Part shown: positions 19,110-27,919 of the stretch, in pieces
How the letters are laid out: each line of letters begins with the position of its first letter
How positions within the stretch are numbered: the first letter of the stretch is position 1
Assembly (NCBI RefSeq): GCF_004331035.1
Contig: NZ_SJNT01000011.1
Location: 41,575-105,574 of the forward strand
Length of the DNA: 64,000 nucleotides
From: Acinetobacter sp. ANC 4910
Lineage (GTDB): Bacteria; Pseudomonadota; Gammaproteobacteria; Pseudomonadales; Moraxellaceae
Reading direction: 5' to 3'
Notes under the pieces: generated by a model
The model's database searches: none
What the model saw: the letters and a program-made list of their open reading frames with translations, nothing else
What the model was told of the DNA's origin: nothing
Translations under genes and position numbers: made by a program

Positions 19110-20573
19110 ATGAGCGAAACGACTCAACCAGCTCAACTCAAGCGTAAGCTTGGAGCTCGTCATCTGAATATGATCGCCATTGGTGGTTCTATTGGTACAG
19201 GTTTATTCCTTGCCTCAGGTGCAACCATTGCAAATGCTGGCCCAGGCGGTGCATTGTTAGCCTACTGCTTAATTGGTGTGATGATTTACTTTCTCATGAC
19301 CAGTCTAGGTGAACTTGCGACCCACAACCCAACATCAGGTGCCTTTTTCACTTACGGCACCAAGTATGTTGAAGGCGGTTTTGGTTTTGCACTTGGCTGG
19401 AACTATTGGTACAACTGGGCCATTACGGTTGCATTTGAATTGGTTGCTGTCCAATTTATTATGAAATTCTGGTTCCCAGATATACCCGGTTTTTACTGGA
19501 GTGCCCTGTTCTTAGCTGTTGTTTTCGGGATCAATGCCCTCACAGTGAAAGGCTTTGGTGAAAGCGAGTTCTTCTTCTCATTGGTTAAAGTCTTTGCCAT
19601 TATTGTGTTTATCATCATTGGTATCTTCATGATTGCTAAAATCATGATGACGCCTGGTGTCGCAACATTCGCAAACTGGTCCAAAGGCGAAGCACCCTTT
19701 GTTGGGGGGCTATCTGCACTGATTGGTGTAGCCATGATTGCAGGATTCTCGTTCCAAGGTACAGAAATGGTTGGGGTTGCAGCAGGTGAATCTAAAGACC
19801 CGCAAAAAACCATTCCAATTGCGATCAAGCAAATCTTTTGGCGTATCTTGTTATTTTACGTGGTGTGTATTTTTATTATCGGTACACTCATTTCCTATGA
19901 TGATCCATTGCTTCTACAAGCTGCTTCATCTGAAAATATTGCGCTTTCTCCTTTTACCTTACTCTATGAAAAAGCAGGTTTTGCCTTTGCTGCGAGTGCA
20001 ATGAATGCCGTGATTTTAACTGCGATTCTTTCAGCAGGTAACTCGGGCATGTATACCTCAACCCGTATGCTGTTTAACATGGCACAGAATGGCAGTGCGC
20101 CTAAAGTCTTTGGCAAACTCGACCCACGTGGCGTGCCAATGAATGCACTGTTTGCAACCACAGCAATTGCTGCACTCTGCTTCTTAACCACCTTTATTGG
20201 TGAAGAGCAAGTATTTAACTGGCTACTGAATATGTCAGGCATGTGCGGTTTTATTGTTTGGTTAGGCATTGCAGTTTCGCACTATCGCTTCCGTAAAGGC
20301 TATATTGCTCAAGGACATAAAATCCAAGACCTCGCCTATCGTGCAAAATTCTTCCCCTTTGCACCGTGGTTTGCATTTATTCTCTGTTCAATTGTGGTCC
20401 TTGGTCAGAACTACCAAGCCGTACTCCATGGTGAATGGCTATCGGTTTTATCCACCTATATTGGGATTTTCTTATTCCTGGTGATTTGGCTCGGCTATAA
20501 ATGGAAATACAAAACCAAGTTGATTTCTTATCAAGAAATGGATGTTAGCCCCATGAATGTAGAGCGAGAATAA
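19110..20573 (+). CDS. lysP: Lysine-specific permease LysP
   Basis: 487-residue amino-acid permease of the APC superfamily (AAT family) with 12 membrane segments. The N-terminal GSIGTGLFLASGATIANAGPGGALLAY and GEL within MTSLGELATHNPTSGAFFTYG match LysP closely, as do FGFALGWNYWYNWA and AGFSFQGTEMVGVAAGES. LysP takes up L-lysine with protons and in E. coli also modulates CadC. Related permeases (aromatic, GABA) are less similar by eye. AAGGAACAACG stands before the ATG. Confidence 0.88.
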   Translation: MSETTQPAQLKRKLGARHLNMIAIGGSIGTGLFLASGATIANAGPGGALLAYCLIGVMIYFLMTSLGELATHNPTSGAFFTYGTKYVEGGFGFALGWNYWYNWAITVAFELVAVQFIMKFWFPDIPGFYWSALFLAVVFGINALTVKGFGESEFFFSLVKVFAIIVFIIIGIFMIAKIMMTPGVATFANWSKGEAPFVGGLSALIGVAMIAGFSFQGTEMVGVAAGESKDPQKTIPIAIKQIFWRILLFYVVCIFIIGTLISYDDPLLLQAASSENIALSPFTLLYEKAGFAFAASAMNAVILTAILSAGNSGMYTSTRMLFNMAQNGSAPKVFGKLDPRGVPMNALFATTAIAALCFLTTFIGEEQVFNWLLNMSGMCGFIVWLGIAVSHYRFRKGYIAQGHKIQDLAYRAKFFPFAPWFAFILCSIVVLGQNYQAVLHGEWLSVLSTYIGIFLFLVIWLGYKWKYKTKLISYQEMDVSPMNVERE

Positions 20574-20583
20574 TTTTCTCTTT

Positions 20584-20609
20584 AAAAAACAGCCTTCGGG
20601 CTGTTTTTT
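20584..20609 (+). terminator. Terminator of lysP
   Basis: Eleven-base stem AAAAAACAGCC/GGCTGTTTTTT with a TTCG tetraloop. Confidence 0.9.
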
Positions 20610-20742
20610 ATTTCTTCAATTTCCTGCACAAAATCAGCTTCAATTGCATACAAACTCAAGCTTACATAATCGCAGTCGAAGCAGATGAATTCTAGAGTTT
20701 TCCAATCAGATAATCAAAATATAAAACCGCATATTTCAAACT

Positions 20743-20771
20743 AAAAAGCCCCGACTTCCTGTCGGGGCTTT
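20743..20771 (-). terminator. Terminator of the candidate RNA (or of yggS)
   Basis: Eleven-base perfect stem AAAGCCCCGAC/GTCGGGGCTTT. On the minus strand the loop reads AGGAA and five T residues end the structure. Confidence 0.85.
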
Positions 20772-20868
20772 ATTAGATTCTTGCTGCGGTATAACTCCTG
20801 TCGTACCGTTTTGCATCCGTTCTACACTATTATTGTTATTGTAAAGAAACGTCCTGTTCCTGATGAAT
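20743..20868 (-). ncRNA. Candidate CsrB/RsmZ-like regulatory RNA (CsrA sponge)
   Basis: Predicted transcript of roughly 125 nt on the minus strand, in the yggS-lysP spacer, with no coding potential. Three hairpins each present AGGA in the loop: 20846-20860 (GGAAC-AGGAC-GTTTC, one G-U pair), 20787-20808 (CGGTA/TACCG closing a loop with AC-AGGA-GT inside), and the terminator 20745-20771 (GTC/GAC-closed loop AGGAA). Two more GGA motifs lie between. GGA in hairpin loops is the hallmark of RNAs that bind CsrA/RsmA. A -10-like TATGAT lies at 20871-20876 and a GacA-box-like site at 20921-20938. The 5' end is approximate. It could instead be an unusually long yggS 3' region. Confidence 0.5.
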
Positions 20869-20920
20869 CCATCATATAAATAAATCATTAGGATTACGAG
20901 ACGCTATAAGGATCAAATGC

Positions 20921-20938
20921 TGTCAGCCAAAACCTACA
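20921..20938 (-). promoter_or_regulatory. GacA-box-like site (TGTAGG-N6-CTGACA)
   Basis: Read on the minus strand, TGTAGG-N6-CTGACA agrees with the GacA upstream element TGTAAG-N6-CTTACA at 10 of 12 positions. It is centred about 60 bases before the predicted start of the RNA at 20743-20868, a sensible distance for activation. Confidence 0.4.
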
Positions 20939-20954
20939 AAAAAACCACCTACGT

Positions 20955-21641
20955 CTATTTCGAATAATCTCGCGCACCAAATAATGCTGTGCCAATCCGT
21001 ACCATGGTTGATCCTGCCGCAATCGCAGCATCCAAATCTGCTGACATGCCCATACTTAATGTATCCCAATCTTCAGGATGTGCATGGAGTGTTTTCACCT
21101 GATTAAACAGCGTATTGGCATCCCATAATGCGGCTGTATTATGTGGTGCAGGAATGACCATAATGCCACGAAGTCTTAAATGCGGAAGTTGGCTCAGCTT
21201 TTGTACCAGTTCAGCAACTTCTTCTGGCTGACAGCCATCTTTACTGTCTTGCCCATCAATATTGACTTGCAAGCAAATATTCAAAGGTGGCTGAGTTGCT
21301 AAACGTTGACTCGATAAACGCTCAGCAATAATTAAACGATCAACCCCATGTACCCAAGCAAATTTTTCCGCCAAATGTTTGGTCTTGTTACGCTGCACAT
21401 GCCCAATAAAATGCCACTCAATCTCTAGATCAGCCAAAGTCTCAATTTTTTCAAGAGCTTCTTGCAAGTAATTTTCACCAAACTTGCGCTGTCCTGTTGC
21501 ATACATCTCACGCAATGCCTCGCTTGGATGAGTTTTCGATACCGCAAGCAATTGCACAGTTTCTGCCTGACGTCCTGCCTGTTGACACGCAGCCTCAATT
21601 TGTCCTAAAACTTGATTTCGCGATTCTTTCAAACTATTCAT
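20955..21641 (-). CDS. yggS: PLP-binding protein YggS (PLPBP)
   Basis: 228-residue cytoplasmic PLP-homeostasis protein of the alanine-racemase-like TIM barrel fold, close to E. coli YggS (234). The PLP Lys is in LLAVSKTHP (about Lys36); FGENYLQEALEK, WHFIGHVQRNKTK and LSMGMSADLDAAIAAGSTMVRIGTALFGAR are the family signatures, the last binding phosphate. I use the ATG at 21641 because it gives the usual N-terminus; an in-frame ATG at 21665 adds eight residues. It is divergent from pilT, a gene order shared with Pseudomonas. Confidence 0.95.
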   Translation of the reverse strand: MNSLKESRNQVLGQIEAACQQAGRQAETVQLLAVSKTHPSEALREMYATGQRKFGENYLQEALEKIETLADLEIEWHFIGHVQRNKTKHLAEKFAWVHGVDRLIIAERLSSQRLATQPPLNICLQVNIDGQDSKDGCQPEEVAELVQKLSQLPHLRLRGIMVIPAPHNTAALWDANTLFNQVKTLHAHPEDWDTLSMGMSADLDAAIAAGSTMVRIGTALFGARDYSK

Positions 21642-21764
21642 TGACGATATTCTCATTTCATTCATCTTTTTTTACGTTCAAGCGACTCTAACTGTTGGTT
21701 AAGCGGCAGGAAAGCCTTATTATTCTATCAAAATAATTAAGATTTATATGATCTCGGGGAATTC

Positions 21765-22802
21765 ATGGACATTACAGAATTATTGGCTTTTTCTGCAAAA
21801 AACGGGGCTTCTGACTTACACTTATCTGCGGGTATGCCACCAATGATTCGCGTAGATGGTGAAGTACGTCGCATTAACTTACCAGCTTTAGAACATAAAG
21901 AAGTACACAAACTAGTGTACGACATTATGAATGACAAACAACGTCGTGACTTTGAAGAACAATTGGAAACTGACTTTTCCTTCGAAGTTCCAAGCATCGC
22001 ACGTTTCCGTGTGAACGCATTTAACCAAAACCGCGGCGCTGGCGCAGTATTCCGTACCATTCCTTCAAAAGTTCTCACCATGGATGACTTAGGATTAGGA
22101 CAAACATTTAAAGAGCTTTGTGAATTACCACGTGGTTTAGTTTTAGTCACAGGCCCAACAGGTTCAGGTAAATCGACCACGTTAGCAGCAATGATTGACT
22201 ATATTAACGACCAGCGTTATGACCATATTTTAACCGTTGAAGATCCAATCGAATTTGTACACCAATCAAAAAAATGCCTGATTAACCAACGTGAAGTGCA
22301 TCGTGATACGCATGGCTTTAACGAAGCATTACGTTCTGCACTCCGTGAAGATCCAGACATTATTTTGGTTGGTGAGATGCGTGACCTTGAAACCATTCGC
22401 CTGGCCCTAACTGCGGCAGAAACAGGTCACTTGGTTTTCGGTACACTGCATACCACTTCTGCGGCCAAAACCATTGACCGTGTGATTGATGTATTCCCCG
22501 CTGAAGAAAAAGATATGGTTCGTGCCATGCTGTCTGAATCATTACAAGCGGTTATCTCACAAACACTCTTAAAGAAAAATGGCGGTGGCCGTGTCGCCGC
22601 ACATGAAATCATGATTGGTATCCCTGCTATTCGTAACCTAATTCGTGAGAATAAAGTTGCACAAATGTACTCTGCGATCCAAACAGGTGCTAACTATGGT
22701 ATGTCTACCTTAGACCAAAGCCTTAAAACCCTGGTATCTAAAGGTATCATTAGTCCACAAACAGCACGTACTGTTGCCAAACAACCAGAATCATTCTTAT
22801 AA
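21765..22802 (+). CDS. pilT: Type IV pilus retraction ATPase PilT
   Basis: 345-residue hexameric ATPase that depolymerises pilus fibres for twitching motility and DNA uptake. N-terminal PAS-like domain (residues 1-100), Walker A GPTGSGKSTT at about residue 130, Asp box and Walker B (EDPDIILVGEMRD), His box (TGHLVFGTLHT), and the PilT-specific C-terminal AIRNLIRE motif required for retraction. Length is typical. pilU follows after 29 bases and is surely co-transcribed. Confidence 0.98.
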   Translation: MDITELLAFSAKNGASDLHLSAGMPPMIRVDGEVRRINLPALEHKEVHKLVYDIMNDKQRRDFEEQLETDFSFEVPSIARFRVNAFNQNRGAGAVFRTIPSKVLTMDDLGLGQTFKELCELPRGLVLVTGPTGSGKSTTLAAMIDYINDQRYDHILTVEDPIEFVHQSKKCLINQREVHRDTHGFNEALRSALREDPDIILVGEMRDLETIRLALTAAETGHLVFGTLHTTSAAKTIDRVIDVFPAEEKDMVRAMLSESLQAVISQTLLKKNGGGRVAAHEIMIGIPAIRNLIRENKVAQMYSAIQTGANYGMSTLDQSLKTLVSKGIISPQTARTVAKQPESFL

Positions 22803-22831
22803 GAATATCAAAACGGAATTAGGATAAGGCT

Positions 22832-23950
22832 ATGGACTTTAACGACTTACTCAATCTCATGATTCAACAAAAAGCATCTGACCTTTTCGTCACCGCTGAC
22901 GTTGAACCATCTATGAAAATTAACGGTCAAATTATTCCTGTTGCGAAAACCAAATTAACAGGTGAAATTGTTGGTCAACTCTTAAATTCAATTATGAGTG
23001 ATAAGCAACGCAAAGAATTCGCCGAAACACGCGAATGCAACTTTGCGATTATGAATCGTGATAAAACAGCACGTTTCCGTGTCAGTGCCTTTCAACAACG
23101 TGACCAACCTGGCATGGTGTTACGTCGTATTGAAACTCAAATTCCAACAATGGATGAACTCAAGCTTCCTCCAGTACTCAAAGATTTAGCCATGACCAAA
23201 CGTGGCATCATTATCTTTGTTGGTGCAACAGGTACTGGTAAATCAACATCGTTGGCTTCAATTATTGGCTTTCGTAATCACAATTCGAAAGGTCATATCA
23301 TTACCATTGAAGACCCGATCGAATTTATTCACGAACATGCGGGGTGTATTATCACTCAACGTGAAGTGGGGATCGATACGGATTCCTTTGAAATTGCATT
23401 GAAGAATACTTTGCGTCAAGCACCCGATGTGATTCTGATTGGTGAGATTCGTTCACGTGAGACCATGGACTATGCGATTGCCTTTGCTGAAACAGGGCAT
23501 TTAGTCTTTGCCACACTACATGCCAACAATGCCAACCAAGCCATTGACCGTATTATCCACTTCTTCGAAGCAGACCGTCATGGTCAATTGTTTATGGACT
23601 TATCCTTAAACCTAAAAGCCATGGTAGCGCAACAACTCATTCCAACCATTGATGGTAATTCACGCCGTGCGGCAATTGAGATTTTAATTAACTCACCTTT
23701 AATTTCTGATTTAATTCGAAAAGGTGATATTCATGAAATTAAAGATCTAATGAAGCGCTCACGTGAACTCGGTATGCAAACCTTTGACCAAGCACTTTAT
23801 GATTTGTATAAAGCCAAGCAAATCACCTATAAAGATGCATTGAAACACGCCGATTCACCAAATGATTTACGCTTACAAATCAAACTCTCTGAAGAAGGTG
23901 CTGATCGCTTAATGAATGCAAGCTCACATATTACCTTTGATGGTCAGTAA
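22832..23950 (+). CDS. pilU: Type IV pilus retraction ATPase PilU
   Basis: 372-residue PilT paralogue that supports PilT-dependent retraction under load. Walker A GATGTGKSTS at about residue 131, Walker B APDVILIGEIRS, and TGHLVFATLHANNA are intact. As usual for PilU, the AIRNLIRE motif of PilT is replaced (AAIEILINSPLISDLIRKG) and there is a longer C-terminal tail. TAAGG-type ribosome site precedes the ATG. A short tandem repeat and terminator follow. Confidence 0.97.
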   Translation: MDFNDLLNLMIQQKASDLFVTADVEPSMKINGQIIPVAKTKLTGEIVGQLLNSIMSDKQRKEFAETRECNFAIMNRDKTARFRVSAFQQRDQPGMVLRRIETQIPTMDELKLPPVLKDLAMTKRGIIIFVGATGTGKSTSLASIIGFRNHNSKGHIITIEDPIEFIHEHAGCIITQREVGIDTDSFEIALKNTLRQAPDVILIGEIRSRETMDYAIAFAETGHLVFATLHANNANQAIDRIIHFFEADRHGQLFMDLSLNLKAMVAQQLIPTIDGNSRRAAIEILINSPLISDLIRKGDIHEIKDLMKRSRELGMQTFDQALYDLYKAKQITYKDALKHADSPNDLRLQIKLSEEGADRLMNASSHITFDGQ

Positions 23951-23959
23951 ATAAATACA

Positions 23960-23987
23960 GATTCAAGATTGAAGATTGAAGATTGAA
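23960..23987. repeat. Four-copy heptamer tandem repeat
   Basis: GATTCAA followed by three exact GATTGAA units, between the pilU stop and its terminator. Such repeats change length by slippage; here it lies outside any coding frame. Confidence 0.9.
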
Positions 23988-23990
23988 GAA

Positions 23991-24017
23991 AAACGAGCCA
24001 ATAGGCTCGTTTTTTAA
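23991..24017 (+). terminator. Terminator of pilTU
   Basis: Nine-base stem AAACGAGCC/GGCTCGTTT with loop AATA and following T residues. Confidence 0.88.
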
Positions 24018-24051
24018 TGCAAAATAAATGCTTTATTTTTTAATGGCAAAG

Positions 24052-24075
24052 AAAAAGCAGCCTTAAGGCTGCTTT
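24052..24075 (-). terminator. Terminator of ompA
   Basis: Nine-base stem AAAGCAGCC/GGCTGCTTT, loop TTAA, with TTTTTC following on the minus strand. Confidence 0.88.
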
Positions 24076-24098
24076 CTCATATCAAAATCAATAATTAA

Positions 24099-25115
24099 TT
24101 ATTGAGCTTGACCAGGTTGTACTGTAACAGTACGGCTACCAGTGATTGTCGCGAATACACGACGGTTCATAGCACGACCTTCTTTAGTTTTGTTGTCAGC
24201 AATCGGTTGATCCCAAGCAAAGCCTTGAGTAGACAAACGAGATGCATCTACATTGTATTCATTTACAAGAGCAGATTTAACAGAGTTAGCACGAGCTAAA
24301 GATAAACGTTCGTTCAATGCACGTGGACCAGTGTTATCTGTGTGACCTTCGATGCGAGCAGTAGCGTTTGGATATTCAACTAACTTCTCAGCAACTTTAG
24401 CAATTTCTGGCTTGTATTGATCTTTGATGTTTGATTTATTCGTATCAAAGAACACACGAAGTTCCATGTTAAGGTCTTCAGTCAATTGCTCAGGAACTGG
24501 CTCAACTGGAGTAACTGGTTCAACTTCTACTACTGGTGCAGCAGGTTTCAAGTGACCACCAAGAACAACGTTAAGACCAGCTAAAGCTGTGTAGTTCCAG
24601 AACTTTTCATCAAAGTCATAAGTACCACGAGCTTCAGTACGAAGAGACAATGCATCGTTTAAGCGCCAGAAAGCACCTAGACCAGCATTACCAATTGTAT
24701 CTTCTTTGTCTTCGTAAATGCCATCAAAGTCAGTTTTAGTCTGACCAGCACCTAAAAGTACGTATGGCTTGATTTTGCTGTCATAGTTTTTAGTGAACAA
24801 ATCAGAAGTAGCATAGAAGTTACCAGCTACAGTGCGTTGTTTGTATTCAGCACCCTGTACGCCAGTACCGTCAAGATCACCCTTAACTTGGTTATATTCA
24901 GCTTCAAAGCCTAACCATGGAGTTAACTCAACACCTAATGCAGCACCAACGAACATATCGTCTTGTAATTCTGCATGGCTAGTTAGTTTGTCATTATTAT
25001 GCTCAGAATCCTGCCAAGTATAACCGAGCATTAAAGGAGTAATGGTTACACCAGCATTAGCAGCAGCTAAAGGTGCAGCAACGAGCATCGCTAAAGCAAT
25101 ACGACTCATTTTCAT
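24099..25115 (-). CDS. ompA: Outer membrane protein OmpA (Acinetobacter Omp38 type)
   Basis: 338 residues. Signal peptide 1-21 ([21 protein letters not shown]), eight-stranded beta-barrel to about residue 195, Pro/Val/Glu-rich hinge ([16 protein letters not shown]), then the OmpA C-terminal domain binding peptidoglycan, with [20 protein letters not shown] carrying the conserved Asp and Arg that hold diaminopimelate. Major porin, envelope anchor and, in pathogens, virulence factor. GGAGG lies eight bases before the ATG at 25115, so the longer frame from 25151 is rejected. Confidence 0.97.
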   Translation of the reverse strand: MKMSRIALAMLVAAPLAAANAGVTITPLMLGYTWQDSEHNNDKLTSHAELQDDMFVGAALGVELTPWLGFEAEYNQVKGDLDGTGVQGAEYKQRTVAGNFYATSDLFTKNYDSKIKPYVLLGAGQTKTDFDGIYEDKEDTIGNAGLGAFWRLNDALSLRTEARGTYDFDEKFWNYTALAGLNVVLGGHLKPAAPVVEVEPVTPVEPVPEQLTEDLNMELRVFFDTNKSNIKDQYKPEIAKVAEKLVEYPNATARIEGHTDNTGPRALNERLSLARANSVKSALVNEYNVDASRLSTQGFAWDQPIADNKTKEGRAMNRRVFATITGSRTVTVQPGQAQ

Positions 25116-25491
25116 GGATTTATCCTCCAGAGATAAACAATTGTTGTTCAAGCTAAGCCTAAAATTTTAGCTATCCTGAGATAGGCTTTTTTAAATACCC
25201 CAGTTTTATTTTTAAGCTACTCACCTTGAATAATACAAACACTTAATTCGTTTGTCCAAGTGTTTGATAATTTTAATCAAGTAAATTATTGACAAAATTA
25301 CTTACAATTTCAGTTGTAGTTCAGTAAATTTATAATCTCTTGCTTTTTAAGAATAGCTTATTCTCACTTGCGCTTCACTATAGCATTTTCTTATTCGCTG
25401 AGAAACACATTTTTCATTATAAAATGAATAAAAAACAAGACATTAATATTCATTATTAACTTAAAAAATACAGGTACTTAGGTTATTTTAT
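25116..25491. other. AT-rich intergenic region, ompA promoter and leader
   Basis: 376 bases between divergent genes. Apart from the ompA promoter candidate it holds a small palindrome CTATC-CTGA-GATAG near 25171-25184 inside the ompA leader and another, TTCATT-ATAA-AATGAA, near 25411-25426 upstream of the pseudopilin gene. No further gene seen. Confidence 0.55.
25230..25259 (-). promoter_or_regulatory. Candidate ompA promoter
   Basis: On the minus strand, TTGGAC, 18-base spacer, TATTAT. It would give an mRNA leader of roughly 100 bases, in line with long stable ompA leaders in other bacteria. Confidence 0.5.
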
Positions 25492-26010
25492 ATGCACCTC
25501 AATAAATATATGGCTTATACATTAGTAGAACTTGCCATTACAATATTAGTTTTGTCAATACTTGTTACGCTCGCTTTACCTTATTACCACGAAATGAAAG
25601 CAAATCAAGAACGTAGAATAATTTTTAGACAAGTTGTAGGTAGTATACAACTCGCAAAACAGCGTGCTGCGATACATCATACCAATGTTGTAATGTGCTC
25701 TTCACAAGACATGCAAAACTGTAAAGAAGCGATGTGGGAACAGGGCTTTATTTTATTTCTCGATTCCAATCAAAATAGACAGCTAGATTTGAATGAAACC
25801 GTAATTACCCAAGAACGTACGGACTTGTCCTACGGCACATTAAACTGGCGTGGCACCTTACACTTCCCTAGCCTTAATTTTATGGCTGAACACGGTCTGC
25901 CCATAGGCTCAAACGGCAGTTTCTATTACTGCTCATCAACTGTAAAACATATGAAGATTATCCTGAATAAAATGGGTCATTCACGTAGCATTGACCTCAG
26001 CAATTGTTGA
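25492..26010 (+). CDS. FimT/GspH-type minor pseudopilin
   Basis: 172 residues. A type III (prepilin) signal is visible: short leader MHLNKYMA then YTLVELAITILVLSILVTLALP, a 20-residue hydrophobic helix with Glu at position 5. The usual Gly at -1 is replaced by Ala and Phe at +1 by Tyr, both tolerated by PilD in some cases. The globular domain has two Cys pairs and ends SIDLSNC, as in FimU/FimT proteins that bind DNA or prime the pilus. It stands apart from other pilus genes. Confidence 0.82.
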   Translation: MHLNKYMAYTLVELAITILVLSILVTLALPYYHEMKANQERRIIFRQVVGSIQLAKQRAAIHHTNVVMCSSQDMQNCKEAMWEQGFILFLDSNQNRQLDLNETVITQERTDLSYGTLNWRGTLHFPSLNFMAEHGLPIGSNGSFYYCSSTVKHMKIILNKMGHSRSIDLSNC

Positions 26011-26111
26011 AAACCAATGAGTCAACAGCAAAAGCAACATCTAATTTACAGTTTTCAATATACTGCATGAGATTGAACAATAACCAATTATACTCGTTCG
26101 GAGATATATCA

Positions 26112-27287
26112 ATGACTGATATCGTGATTGTAAATGGCGCACGTACTGCAATGGGCGGTTTTCAAGGAAGTTTATCTGGTCTAACTGCACCAGAACTTGG
26201 TGCAACAACCATCAAAGAAGCGATTGCTCGTGCTGGCCTACAACCGACCGATGTAGAAGAAGTCATTATGGGCTGTGTTTTACCTGCTGGTCTGAAACAA
26301 GGACCTGCACGCCAAGCTATGCGTCAAGCGGGTTTACCAGATTCAACAGGTGCCGTTACAATCAATAAATTATGTGGTTCTGGCATGAAAGCTGTCATGC
26401 AAGCTGCCGATATGATTAAAGCGGGCTCTGCTGAAATCGTGGTTGCAGGTGGTATGGAGTCTATGACCAATGCACCGTATGTATTGACCAAAGCACGTGC
26501 AGGTTATCGTATGGGTCATGGTGAAGTTAAAGATCACATGTTCCTTGATGGTTTAGAAGATGCTGAAACTGGTCGTTTAATGGGCTCATTTGCACAAGAT
26601 ATGGCCAATACTCGTGGCTATACCCGTGAGCAAATGGACGCATTTGCAATTCGTTCATTACAACGTGCACAAACGGCGGTCAACGAAGGCTACTTTGCTG
26701 ATGAAATTGTCCCTGTGACTGTTTCAACACGTAAAGGTGATGTTGTGATCGATAAAGATGAACAGCCTTTCAACGCCAACCTTGAAAAAATTCCTACATT
26801 ACGTCCAGCATTTGCCAAAGACGGTACCATTACTGCTGCAAATGCCAGCTCAATTTCTGATGGTGCCTCTGCTTTAGTTTTAACTTCAGCGGACAATGCA
26901 TCTGCAAAAGGTTTACAGCCATTGGCTAAAATCGTGGCTTATGCATCGAACTCTCAACACCCTTCTGAGTTTACGATTGCTCCTGTTGGTGCAATTGAGA
27001 AAGTGTTAAAGAAAACGGGTTGGGATGCTCAAGACGTTGACCTTTGGGAAATCAATGAAGCTTTTGCAATGGTGACCATGTGCCCAATGGATGACTTCAA
27101 ACTTGATGCGGAAAAAGTGAACATTAATGGTGGTGCTTGTGCACTAGGTCACCCAGTCGGTTCAACAGGTTCACGTATTATCTTGACCCTCATTCACGCA
27201 TTAAAGCGTACAGGCGGTAAAAAAGGGATTGCAGCTTTATGTATTGGTGGTGGTGAAGCAACGGCTGTTGCGATTGAGCTTCTCTAA
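26112..27287 (+). CDS. Acetyl-CoA acetyltransferase (thiolase)
   Basis: 391 residues, the standard size. Active-site residues are all visible: Cys88 in NKLCGSGMKAVM, His347 in GGACALGHPVGSTGSR, and Cys377 in LCIGGGEATAVAIE. The sequence is of the biosynthetic AtoB/PhaA type, condensing or cleaving acetoacetyl-CoA. I start at ATG 26112, preceded by GGAG; the longer frame from 26004 overlaps the pseudopilin gene. It is monocistronic with its own terminator. Confidence 0.93.
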   Translation: MTDIVIVNGARTAMGGFQGSLSGLTAPELGATTIKEAIARAGLQPTDVEEVIMGCVLPAGLKQGPARQAMRQAGLPDSTGAVTINKLCGSGMKAVMQAADMIKAGSAEIVVAGGMESMTNAPYVLTKARAGYRMGHGEVKDHMFLDGLEDAETGRLMGSFAQDMANTRGYTREQMDAFAIRSLQRAQTAVNEGYFADEIVPVTVSTRKGDVVIDKDEQPFNANLEKIPTLRPAFAKDGTITAANASSISDGASALVLTSADNASAKGLQPLAKIVAYASNSQHPSEFTIAPVGAIEKVLKKTGWDAQDVDLWEINEAFAMVTMCPMDDFKLDAEKVNINGGACALGHPVGSTGSRIILTLIHALKRTGGKKGIAALCIGGGEATAVAIELL

Positions 27288-27320
27288 ATTTATATATTTT
27301 ACCATCACTCATTGTGAAAT

Positions 27321-27349
27321 AAAAAATCCTCCATTATGGGGGATTTTTT
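27321..27349 (+). terminator. Terminator of the thiolase gene
   Basis: AAAAAATCCTCC/GGGGGATTTTTT stem with one G-U pair and a 5-base loop, T-run at the end. Confidence 0.85.
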
Positions 27350-27428
27350 ATGCTTACATTTTTTCATTATTCTTTTTTATATAGACTGTTAAATTAAAGC
27401 ACTCAAAATAAAAATGGAACATATAACA

Positions 27429-27869
27429 ATGCAACTCAACCATTATCTGAATTTCCAAGGTGAAGCCGAAGCTGCTTTTAATTTTTATAAGTCTGTGTTT
27501 GGTGGTGAATTTGCCATGCTAAAACGTTATGGTGAAATGCCCTCTGATGGAAAATCCCAACTCAGCGATGCCGAAAAAAATTATCTTCTGCATGTTTCCT
27601 TACCGATTAATGAATTTACAATCTTGATGGCCTCCGACACCACGGAACAATTTTGTGCAGCGAATAGCCCTTTTATCAAAGGCACCAATCACTACATTTC
27701 CATTAATTTAGAGAAGCACGAACAAGCTGAAGCACAACGTCTGTATGAAGCGCTCTCACAAAATGGGCAAATTGAAATGCCCTTGGAAAAGACCTTTTGG
27801 GGTGCACTCTATGCGGCATTTACCGATCAGTTTGGCGTGAAATGGATGGTGAATTGCCAAATTGAATAA
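27429..27869 (+). CDS. VOC-superfamily (glyoxalase-like, PhnB/YjdN type) protein
   Basis: 146 residues with two beta-alpha-beta-beta-beta repeats of the vicinal oxygen chelate fold. YLNFQGEAEAAFNFYKSVFGG opens it and TFWGALYAAFTDQFGVKWMVN closes it, the classic PhnB-like ends. This branch usually lacks the full metal triad and has no proven reaction. Start at 27429 puts GGAA nine bases upstream; an ATG at 27414 would add five residues. Confidence 0.85.
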   Translation: MQLNHYLNFQGEAEAAFNFYKSVFGGEFAMLKRYGEMPSDGKSQLSDAEKNYLLHVSLPINEFTILMASDTTEQFCAANSPFIKGTNHYISINLEKHEQAEAQRLYEALSQNGQIEMPLEKTFWGALYAAFTDQFGVKWMVNCQIE

Positions 27870-27919
27870 CAATAGATGAATCTTAAGGAAAACCTTATGA
27901 ATCAATATCATGAGGTTTT

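Noticed and set aside
20584..20609. lysP terminator hairpin considered as part of the regulatory RNA
   Set aside because: It follows the lysP stop directly, reads on the plus strand and has no GGA in its loop.
26004..26111. Long N-terminal extension of the thiolase
   Set aside because: It overlaps the pseudopilin gene; the ATG at 26112 is preceded by GGAG and gives the normal thiolase N-terminus.
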